Assembly: GCA_030605565.1 (NCBI GenBank)
Contig: JAUWIB010000076.1
Coordinates: 1 to 41,153, forward strand
DNA length: 41,153 bases
DNA from: a bacterium
GTDB lineage: Bacteria > Zixibacteria > MSB-5A5 > GN15 > FEB-12
Direction: 5' to 3'
In this document: piece by piece, positions 16,286 to 22,946 of the stretch
How the letters are laid out: every line of letters begins with the position of its first letter
Position numbering within the stretch: the stretch's first letter is position 1
The notes under the pieces: model-generated
The model's input: only the letters and a program-made list of their open reading frames with translations
What the model was told of the DNA's origin: nothing
The model's database searches: none
Made by a program: the position numbers and the translations under genes

Positions 16286-17224
16286 CTACAGCCCGGTGCT
16301 GAGTTGCGCGAAGGCATCGTCGACAACTTTTTCGGCGTCGGTGCCGGTAACGTCAACTTTGGTCAGGCCGATCCATCCGTCGCTGCCATGCCGCCCCAGT
16401 ACCGCCTTCAACCGCAGTTCGGAGCCTGAGACCTCGGAGTAGACTCCCAGCGGGAGAGAGCAGCCGGAATCAAACCGCTTGAGCAAACCGCGCTCCAATG
16501 ATACCTCGACGGCGGCTTTGGCATTGTCCAGCTTCGCTACAACATTTGCGACCCTGTCGTCATTGGCGCGAATTTGCATGCCCAGAATCCCTTGGGCGGG
16601 CGCGGGCAGGAATTCATCGGGGTTGAGAAGTCTAACTTCCAAATCGGAGACGTCCAACTCCAGGCGCGCTACACCAGCCGCGGCGATTATGATAGCGTCA
16701 TACCGGCCCTCGCGCAGTTTGCGCAGACGGGTAGGGATATTGCCACGCAAGTCCTTTATTGTCACGGATGGATTGAGATGCGCGACCTGACACTTGCGAC
16801 GATTGGAACTGGTCCCGACCACGCCGCCCTTCCTGACCGGCAGAACACCTTCGTCTGTACAAGCGTCTTTTCGCATCAGCAGCATCTCCCGTCGATCGGC
16901 ACGGTATCCGACGGCGCCGAGCTTCAGACCATCCGGCTGGGTGGTCATCAGGTCCTTCAATGAGTGCACGGCCAGATCAATCTGTCCGGCCAGCAACGCT
17001 TCTTCCAGTTCTTTGGTGAAGAACCCCTTGCCTTCCATTTTGTCGAACGATATCGTGTCCAACTTGTCGCCGACGGTCCTGATGATCTTGATTCCAACGT
17101 CACAGCCGTGGTCTCGAAGCAGAACGTCACGAATGAAATTGGCCTGGTACAAAGCCAGATCAGAACCGCGCGTGCCTATGATCAACCTGGTTGGGGTCAA
17201 ATTACAGCCTTGTAAAGAGGTCAT
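16286..17224 (-). CDS. hemC: Hydroxymethylbilane synthase (porphobilinogen deaminase)
   Basis: Links four porphobilinogens into hydroxymethylbilane. At 312 residues it shows 'LIIGTRGSDLALYQA', 'GKGFFTKELEEALLAGQIDLAVHSLKD' and 'VGTSSNRRKCQV'. 'LRGNIPTRLRKL' and 'LPAPAQGILGMQ' follow. The dipyrromethane-cofactor cysteine is in 'FDSGCSLPLG'. The ATG at 17224 lies inside the end of the HemA-like fragment, and its ribosome site is poor. The family usually starts only a few residues before 'LIIGTRGS', so the first ten codons may be an extension made from former hemA sequence. It is the first intact gene of the heme operon. Confidence 0.95.
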   Translation of the reverse strand: MTSLQGCNLTPTRLIIGTRGSDLALYQANFIRDVLLRDHGCDVGIKIIRTVGDKLDTISFDKMEGKGFFTKELEEALLAGQIDLAVHSLKDLMTTQPDGLKLGAVGYRADRREMLLMRKDACTDEGVLPVRKGGVVGTSSNRRKCQVAHLNPSVTIKDLRGNIPTRLRKLREGRYDAIIIAAAGVARLELDVSDLEVRLLNPDEFLPAPAQGILGMQIRANDDRVANVVAKLDNAKAAVEVSLERGLLKRFDSGCSLPLGVYSEVSGSELRLKAVLGRHGSDGWIGLTKVDVTGTDAEKVVDDAFAQLSTGL

Positions 17225-17411
17225 GAATATTTACCAGTCTCACCCCGTCAGTATCGCCAAAAACGTCGGCAAAGTCACGCGGAATCGCCAGGTCAACAAA
17301 CGCGAGGGATACTCCCGAGTCCGGATCGAACAGGATCGGTTCGGTCTGGGAAGTGACGTCAACCACTTGATCGACCGAAGCTTCTTCGATCTGACGTTGA
17401 CGACGCGACCT
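17202..17411 (-). pseudogene. Chimeric fossil: activator-gene copy fused in frame to a HemA end
   Basis: A 69-codon open stretch without a start codon, following an in-frame TGA. The first part (17289-17396) is 94/108 bases and 31/36 residues identical to residues 22-57 of the sigma-54 activator encoded at 21306-22682, in the same orientation. After the shared FVDL the two part. The fossil continues 'AIPRDF', 19 residues from PRD to 'NIHDL', exactly the spacing of the glutamyl-tRNA reductase signature (VD[IL]A[VI]PRD...[ND][IV].DL). It then stops before the normal C-terminal domain of HemA, overlapping the hemC start. Position directly before hemC is where hemA normally lies. I read it as a broken hemA recombined with an activator gene copy. 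Confidence 0.65.
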
Positions 17412-17465
17412 TCACCGGCAGCCTCGCTGGGTGGGGTATCTGTGCTTTCTTGTGAAATAATCGGG

Positions 17466-19382
17466 CTAAGTTGTTGGGGCGGTAGCTGCAGATGACTCCG
17501 GCTGGTCGGTGACCTCGTCCATACATTGAGACCAGATGCTAAACATTTCTTTGGAACTGGTGCGTGAGTTGATGATAAGATCGGCTTTACCTTGCCGAAT
17601 CATTTCGACAAAGCGACTCAGTAGCACCGAATCAAAGGCGATTCCGGATTCCTCTTGCATGATGGCCAGTGCCTTTTCGGTGCTGTAGGCCGTTCGATAA
17701 ACTCGATCGGACGTCAGGGCATCGAAGACATCGGCGATACAAATGATCCTGGCTCCCAGCGGAATGTCCTCCCCCATCATGTTGTGGGGATACCCGCTGC
17801 CGTCTATGCGCTCATGATGGTGTAAGATTAGCGGCCTGATGTCCCAGGGAAAGTCTTTGTCCCGGAGCATCTGTACGCCTAATTCAGGATGCTTCTTGAT
17901 AGTGCGATACTCATCGTCGGTCAACTTACCCGCTTTCTTGAGGATACTATCATCGATCTGGGTCTTGCCGATATCGTGCAGGAGAGCTGCCGCCACGATC
18001 GTTTTGAGTTGGCTTCCCCGCATCCCGACTTCTCTGGCCAGAAGCAGGGCCAGCGACGACACACGGTCGGAGTGACCTTTCGTGTACTTGTCCTTTAGAT
18101 CGACCTCACGTCCCATAGTGTCAAAAATGTCGAGGTACAAGTGCTCAATCGAGTCAATTACCTGTTCCGTTTGTTCGCGTTTTCCCTCGACCTGCAGGTC
18201 GGAGTACATGCGGTAGGAAGATTCCAGGTCATTCAGAGCGTCAAAGTGTTGTTCCATGGCCGCGTATAGCTTACCCCGCTCCAAAAGCACTTCAGCTTCG
18301 AGAAACTGTGTCCCGATTTCGGCACTCGTTTCCAGTGCCTCATTGAACTGTTTGAGTGCACTGTCGTACTGCTCTTCCTGAAACGCTATCTTGCCGGCGA
18401 GTTTTTTCGTCTCGACCAGATGTCCGTTCTTCAACTTGGCATCCCGCAGGTACTGTTCCGCTTTCCGGCAATGTTGTTTCGCCTCGGACAGCGCTCCCTT
18501 CTTAAGGTGAAGGTCAGCGAGGTTTATGTCCACGATCAAGGTCAGGGAGGCGTCCTTGATGGTGGTGGCAACATCGTAGGCGCGTCGAAAGTAGTCAAAG
18601 GCTTCCTGGTTCATGCCCTGATCGGCGAATGAAATAGCGAGATTGTTTTCGATGTAAGCGGCTTTTCTGATCTCGTCGTGTGACTTGTATATCTCAAGGG
18701 ACTCCAGATAGTATCGCACGGCCTCGTTACGATTGCCCTTCATGTTCATGATCGTGCCGAGGTTGTTGACGAGATCGGCATAGAGTATACGATCATCGGT
18801 CTTGTTGGCCAGATCGATGGCGTTATGATAAGTGACTTCAGCTTCCTCGAAATCACCCAGTTCGACGTAGACGACGCCAATATTGCGCAGTGCTTTACAG
18901 ATACCGATCTTGTCATCCAACCGGCGGTATGAGCCAATGGCTCTCTGAAGATAACCGAGGGCGCGATCGTGATCGCCCTGCTTTGCCAGAAGCTGACCGA
19001 TTTGGGCGAATGTTTCAGATCGTGTCTTTAGTTGACTGGGGTCCCGGCAGAACTCCAGCGTTTTCTGATATTCATCAATGGCCTCATCAAGCAAGCCCTG
19101 GGATGAATACGCCTTGCCCTTCTCCAGATGCAGTTCGATTCTCAACTCCAGAGAGAACTCGGGCAGGCCCTTGCTGTTCCAGATTTCTTCAAGCGTGCTG
19201 AAGTAGTTGATGGCGCGATCGAATTCAAATGATTTATTGGCCTCTTTGGCCAATGTCATCAGATTGTTGATAGTGGCGGCCCAGTCCGGCTTTTGGCCGG
19301 ACGGACCGCCATTCAAAATCTGCGCGAGGTTGTCATCCCGGTTCGTATTCGGTTCGTCCCGGTTACAATCGATGTCATTCAT
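17466..19382 (-). CDS. TPR-repeat protein with C-terminal HD-GYP domain
   Basis: A cytoplasmic protein of 638 residues. About residues 35-400 are tetratricopeptide repeats, with units such as 'AIDEYQKTLEF', 'ALGYLQRAIGSYRRL' and 'AVRYYLESLEIYKS'. An HD-GYP domain fills about 430-600. The metal-binding HD is in LLHDIGK (H469-D470) and the GYP motif in HHERIDGSGYP (522-532), both intact, so it should hydrolyse cyclic di-GMP. The TPR part probably ties the enzyme to a partner, perhaps the TPR protein encoded just upstream, whose stop it overlaps by eight bases. It is the last gene of a unit behind a probable sigma-54 promoter. The extreme C-terminus is low in complexity. Confidence 0.92.
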   Translation of the reverse strand: MNDIDCNRDEPNTNRDDNLAQILNGGPSGQKPDWAATINNLMTLAKEANKSFEFDRAINYFSTLEEIWNSKGLPEFSLELRIELHLEKGKAYSSQGLLDEAIDEYQKTLEFCRDPSQLKTRSETFAQIGQLLAKQGDHDRALGYLQRAIGSYRRLDDKIGICKALRNIGVVYVELGDFEEAEVTYHNAIDLANKTDDRILYADLVNNLGTIMNMKGNRNEAVRYYLESLEIYKSHDEIRKAAYIENNLAISFADQGMNQEAFDYFRRAYDVATTIKDASLTLIVDINLADLHLKKGALSEAKQHCRKAEQYLRDAKLKNGHLVETKKLAGKIAFQEEQYDSALKQFNEALETSAEIGTQFLEAEVLLERGKLYAAMEQHFDALNDLESSYRMYSDLQVEGKREQTEQVIDSIEHLYLDIFDTMGREVDLKDKYTKGHSDRVSSLALLLAREVGMRGSQLKTIVAAALLHDIGKTQIDDSILKKAGKLTDDEYRTIKKHPELGVQMLRDKDFPWDIRPLILHHHERIDGSGYPHNMMGEDIPLGARIICIADVFDALTSDRVYRTAYSTEKALAIMQEESGIAFDSVLLSRFVEMIRQGKADLIINSRTSSKEMFSIWSQCMDEVTDQPESSAATAPTT

Positions 19383-20454
19383 CCAAGCGGCTCTTCAACT
19401 GATTCAGGGTCCGAATTACCATCTGGAACTGTTTGTCCAGTCCGATCTGTCGGAAGAGGCTGGCGGCGGCATCCAGTTTTACGGCAGCCATACCGGCGGT
19501 GCCGATGTCCTTTGCCAACAGCCCTTGCTCGAAGAGAACCTCTGCCTCGAGGGCGGTCAGCTTGTTCTCTTGGGCCATTCGGGCAGTCTTTTCCAACAGT
19601 TCATCGGCCGCCTTGACGTGCCCCATGGCACGCAGTATCCGGCAGTCGATAAGATTTAATTCGGTCGTCAATGCTTGAGAGTTGAGTCCAGGAAGGATTT
19701 TTCGGGCAGTATCGATCACTGATTTGGCCAAGCTGGTCTGTTTTTGCGCAAAGTAGCACTTGGCGATGTTTTGGTAGCAGATTTCTACAAGGTTTAGATC
19801 CTTTTCGCTGAGGGCGATAGCCAGTGACTGGTTGAGACTATTGACAGCTTCCGAGTATTCACTGAGCTCCGTAAAAGTCAGTCCCAAGTTGAGCAGGACG
19901 TAACCCTGTCGGATACTGTTGCCGGAGCTTTCAAAGTCAGCCAGACACAGTTTGAGAACTTGTATCGCCTCACGATGCTCGCCGGTGGCCGATTTGATGG
20001 CGCCCAGCGTGTTGAGGATAGTAGCCCGGAGTTGGTAATTGGAGGTCTCCGTGGCCCATTGGAGAGCCTGTTGGCATAATTCCTCGGATCTGAGATATTC
20101 ACCTTGTTGAAAATAAGTGTTGGCACGGTTGCGAGCGCATTCAGCAGCACCCTGGAGATCCTCGATGCCCGTAAAGACGCGCTGGGCTTCCAAATAGAGA
20201 GCTTCGGATTGTTCCCAGTCGGATTGCATCATATGGGCGCGACCTGTCTCTTTGAGGATGTGCGCTCGAAGTTGTTCGTTTCGTTCTGCTTCCCGAGATA
20301 CGATGGCCGAGTTCAGTAGGTTGATCGCTACTACCGGATTTCCCTGTTGGAGCCAACCCCGTGCAAGTTGCAGCAAAGTCTCGCCGTCGGTAATGCCCGA
20401 ACTAAGGTCGTGACTTGCGGGTTTGGTTGTTAGCTCTTTCATGGCAAATTCCAT
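19375..20454 (-). CDS. TPR-repeat protein
   Basis: A cytoplasmic protein of about 359 residues made almost wholly of tetratricopeptide repeats. Visible units include 'GDAETLLQLARGWLQQG'-like starts, 'SEALYLEAQRVFTGI', 'SEELCQQALQWATET' and 'AIQVLKLCLADFESSG', and later 'AVNSLNQSLAIAL'. It has no enzyme motif, signal peptide or membrane segment, so it is a protein-binding scaffold. The start may be the ATG at 20454 or the one four codons later; neither has a strong site. It overlaps the HD-GYP gene and lies 30 bp after the lipoprotein stop. Both proteins share the TPR architecture, which suggests they arose by duplication, with the HD-GYP domain added to one. Confidence 0.85.
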   Translation of the reverse strand: MEFAMKELTTKPASHDLSSGITDGETLLQLARGWLQQGNPVVAINLLNSAIVSREAERNEQLRAHILKETGRAHMMQSDWEQSEALYLEAQRVFTGIEDLQGAAECARNRANTYFQQGEYLRSEELCQQALQWATETSNYQLRATILNTLGAIKSATGEHREAIQVLKLCLADFESSGNSIRQGYVLLNLGLTFTELSEYSEAVNSLNQSLAIALSEKDLNLVEICYQNIAKCYFAQKQTSLAKSVIDTARKILPGLNSQALTTELNLIDCRILRAMGHVKAADELLEKTARMAQENKLTALEAEVLFEQGLLAKDIGTAGMAAVKLDAAASLFRQIGLDKQFQMVIRTLNQLKSRLDE

Positions 20455-20484
20455 ATTCTTTCTGTTCGTAGTTGCGACGCCATG

Positions 20485-21036
20485 TTAGTCGGAAATCAGG
20501 CCATAAGCTGAGAAGTGATCCAGGCTGCCGGTAACGGTCTGATTATCGAAGTCGATCTCACATTGAACGTCGTGGAATTGGCCGGTAGATTCGTTCACCC
20601 AGACGATACGGATAGTTGATTCATCGATGCCGCTCAGGTCGGCGTCACGGTAAGACATGGTGACTTCGACCGGGCTGTCGAACACCAGACCGTCGGTGCC
20701 GAACTCATTGTAGAATACATTCGGGTCTGGGATTGAGATACTGAACAGCGTGTCGTTAGGGACGGCTCCCGCAGGGATTTCCAGCGTTACATCGAGAAGC
20801 GTCAGCACACCACCGGTGTCGGCGCTGATTATCGCTTCAGTGTACATTGTGCCTGACGACATCAACGGCGAACCGCTGACCGAGGAGGATGAACGCATCA
20901 AAAGTTGAGGTTCAGCAGGCTCATTCTCTGCCTCTACGCCCATGGGCGTACGAGAACAACCGGCAAACAGTGTTACGGCAAGCAGAGCGAGCGCCGCGAC
21001 CTTGAATGCCAGGCGGTTGATTTGGTGATTACCCAT
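20485..21036 (-). CDS. Lipoprotein with ZU5-like beta domain
   Basis: A predicted lipoprotein of 183 residues. The signal peptide (about residues 9-27) ends in the lipobox LFAGC, so the mature protein starts at Cys and is lipid-anchored outside the inner membrane. The body has 'GGVLTLLDVTLEIPAGAVPNDT' and a later 'SPVEVTMSYRDADL', which resembles ZU5-like Ig folds of bacterial surface proteins. It ends with 'GSLDHFSAYGLI', a common close of such domains. The ATG at 21036 has AAGGAG seven bases upstream. It is the first gene after a -24/-12 promoter, so it is probably co-expressed with the TPR and HD-GYP proteins. Function unknown. Confidence 0.8.
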   Translation of the reverse strand: MGNHQINRLAFKVAALALLAVTLFAGCSRTPMGVEAENEPAEPQLLMRSSSSVSGSPLMSSGTMYTEAIISADTGGVLTLLDVTLEIPAGAVPNDTLFSISIPDPNVFYNEFGTDGLVFDSPVEVTMSYRDADLSGIDESTIRIVWVNESTGQFHDVQCEIDFDNQTVTGSLDHFSAYGLISD

Positions 21037-21100
21037 TTGTGAACTCCTTGGTGTTTTGTGGTCTGTCATCGTTTTATTTCTCATTGGTAGCTCCAGCAAT

Positions 21101-21116
21101 CGCAAACCCTGTGCCG
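21101..21116 (-). promoter_or_regulatory. Sigma-54 (-24/-12) promoter of the lipoprotein-TPR-HD-GYP unit
   Basis: On the minus strand the sequence is CGGCACAGGGTTTGCG. Against TGGCACG-N4-TTGCW it keeps GG at -24, CAC, TTGC at -12 and the exact ten-base spacing between GG and GC. Transcription would start near 21090, about 55 bases before the lipoprotein ATG. The gene for a sigma-54 activator ends only about 190 bp upstream in the same direction, which makes the site credible. Confidence 0.75.
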
Positions 21117-21203
21117 AAGCCGGGCTAATGCCCTAAGGCTATGTTGCACCACTACTTGCCGAAGAGAGCGAAGGGCGTCCAGAGGGGCGGGAATCTGCCC
21201 GAT

Positions 21204-21302
21204 TGGAACGAACCGTGCCATAGGGACTGGCCGAACATACGGTTTCAGTATGAACCACAATAGCTTGGAGGGGTGAGAGTATAGATGGAACGAAATGTGC
21301 CG
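21204..21302 (-). promoter_or_regulatory. Direct repeats upstream of the -24/-12 promoter (possible activator sites)
   Basis: On the plus strand TGGAACGAAccGTGCC (from 21204) and TGGAACGAAatGTGCC (from 21286) match at all but two positions and lie 82 bp apart, close to eight helical turns. Each is followed by a CCGAAC-x-TAC block (21231-21240 and 21300-21308). They fall about 90-190 bp upstream of the sigma-54 promoter, the usual range for enhancer sites of NtrC-type activators. The second copy runs up to the 3' end of the activator gene. Confidence 0.45.
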
Positions 21303-21305
21303 AAC

Positions 21306-22682
21306 TTACCGGATCCGTCTGTTCTGTTCCACTTCGGTGTCGGCGATGATTCGTCTCAGGCGGGGGCGGGAGATTTCCAGAAACTTGGCGGCTTCCGTCT
21401 TGTTCCATTGGCACATGTTGAGAACCTGCAAGACGACGTTCTGTTCTATCTCGCTCAATGGAATTCCCTGTGGGGGAACATCAATCACTATCTGACGGCG
21501 ATCGGCCGGGGTTAGTCGGCTGTTTGACAGGGCCGCCTTGATGTCCTTCAGGTGGATCAGCCGACGGCGAGACAGCAGCACCGCTCGCTCAATGACGTTG
21601 CTCAACTCTCTTATGTTGCCCGGCCAGGAATACTCGAGCATTTCTCCAACGGCCCTGTCGTCGATGGCCAGGTCCGGCTTCCCGTATAAGGTCGAGTAGA
21701 ATTTGAGAAAGTGCTCGACAGTGCCTGGAATGTCCTCGGCCCGCTCGCGTAGCGGCGGGACGTGAATCGTCAACAGATTCAGTCGGTAGTATAGATCCTC
21801 TCGAAAAGTATTGTCGGCAATAGCCCTTTCCAGGTCAAGGTTGGTGGCGGTCACCACCCGTACGTTGATGTCATGTTCTTCAACGTCGCCAATCTTCCTC
21901 AATTTCTTGTCCTCAAGAATCTTCAGAAGCTTAGCTTGGGCTGAGCGTGACAGGTTACCTACTTCATCGAGGAACAGTGTCCCGTCCTGAGCGTACTCAA
22001 ACAGACCCATTTTTTCTTTTTTGGCGTCGGTGAAGGCGCCTCGGGCGTGACCGAACAGTTCTGATTCGAACAATTCATCCGGGATGGCTGAGCAGTTCAC
22101 TTCAACCAGGTTGTGCTCGGATCTCGTCCCGGTGTGGTGGAGGATCTTGGATATAAGGCTCTTGCCGGAACCGGTTTCGCCAAGGAAGAGGGCGCTGGGG
22201 AAATCAACCTGCGATAGCGCTTTAATTGTCTTGCGAATCTCTGCAATCTGTGGTGAAATCCCGATTAATGCCTCGATGCTGTATTTGGACGGTCCGGTCT
22301 TTTCGTTCTTGTCGCTGGTTTCAAGTTCCTGCAAGAAATCGTGAAGACGAACCAGGCATTCATCGGCTTGCATGATCTCTGCCACCCCGAACTTGGACAG
22401 TCTTTGAGACAGATCAAGAGTAGGTTCGTTGGCTTTGCCTACGACCGTCACACCTTGTCCCGCCGTAGCCACCGACATCAGGAATTCCGGCGAGCCCAGG
22501 GCGGGATCATCCAGATCAACAAACACCAGGGATACACCCGAGTCCGGATCGAATAGGATCGGCTCGGTCTGCCAGGTGATGTCAACCGCCTGATCGAGCG
22601 AGGCTTCTTCGATCTGACGGCGTCCCTTCGCGCCTAACACATCTCCGTAGAGGACGGTCTTTCGTGAGACATTCTGCGTCAT
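21306..22682 (-). CDS. Sigma-54-dependent transcriptional activator with degenerate receiver
   Basis: An NtrC-type activator of 458 residues. Residues 7-118 form a receiver-like domain. A D-x-x-x-P block (D56LDDP60) stands where the phosphorylated Asp should be, but the acidic pair near the N-terminus is reduced to one Asp, so phosphorylation is uncertain. The AAA+ domain (about 137-370) has Walker A GETGSGKS (168-175), Walker B LFLDEVGN (236-243) and the sigma-54 contact loop as GAFTDA (215-220) instead of GAFTGA. A Fis-type helix-turn-helix ends the protein (about 414-448). I chose the ATG at 22682, where the receiver fold begins; the frame is open 62 codons further up without homology or a good ribosome site. 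It probably drives the -24/-12 promoter immediately downstream. Part of its 5' end is repeated at 17289-17396. Confidence 0.92.
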   Translation of the reverse strand: MTQNVSRKTVLYGDVLGAKGRRQIEEASLDQAVDITWQTEPILFDPDSGVSLVFVDLDDPALGSPEFLMSVATAGQGVTVVGKANEPTLDLSQRLSKFGVAEIMQADECLVRLHDFLQELETSDKNEKTGPSKYSIEALIGISPQIAEIRKTIKALSQVDFPSALFLGETGSGKSLISKILHHTGTRSEHNLVEVNCSAIPDELFESELFGHARGAFTDAKKEKMGLFEYAQDGTLFLDEVGNLSRSAQAKLLKILEDKKLRKIGDVEEHDINVRVVTATNLDLERAIADNTFREDLYYRLNLLTIHVPPLRERAEDIPGTVEHFLKFYSTLYGKPDLAIDDRAVGEMLEYSWPGNIRELSNVIERAVLLSRRRLIHLKDIKAALSNSRLTPADRRQIVIDVPPQGIPLSEIEQNVVLQVLNMCQWNKTEAAKFLEISRPRLRRIIADTEVEQNRRIR

Positions 22683-22882
22683 ATTCCATCTATATCGGTC
22701 ACCCAGGGCAATTGCTGTAACAGTCTGCCGATTCATCCACGGCTGAGTGCATATTCTCTTGCGCCCGGCGGCCAAACAACTGGCAAAGCGGTTGATCGTA
22801 TCATAGTTGCACGGCCCACCGCGACAGATATATTTCGGCCTCCGCTCCGAGTTCTGAATAATCCGCAACTTCTGGAAATAGA

Positions 22883-22914
22883 AAACGGCTACCTGACTTA
22901 ACAGGTAGCCGTTT
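22883..22914 (-). terminator. Intrinsic terminator after the secreted protease gene
   Basis: A perfect 13-bp stem, AAACGGCTACCTG paired with CAGGTAGCCGTTT, closes a six-base loop. On the minus strand it is followed by TTTTCTATTT and lies 32 bp after the protease stop. The other strand also ends in T-rich sequence, so it could work in both directions. It separates the protease from the activator gene. Confidence 0.85.
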
Positions 22915-22946
22915 GGTTTTGTGAACAGCTTCTGTAGCCGAGAGCG

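Noticed and set aside
16069-16356. 95-codon frame over the hemC-hemB gap
   Set aside because: It runs out of phase through the 3' end of hemC and lacks a ribosome site; the 56-codon frame in the gap fits the operon spacing better, though still weakly.
17225-17465. Full-length hemA with frameshifts
   Set aside because: The other frames upstream of the HemA signature carry no further HemA-like blocks, so only the short end is present.
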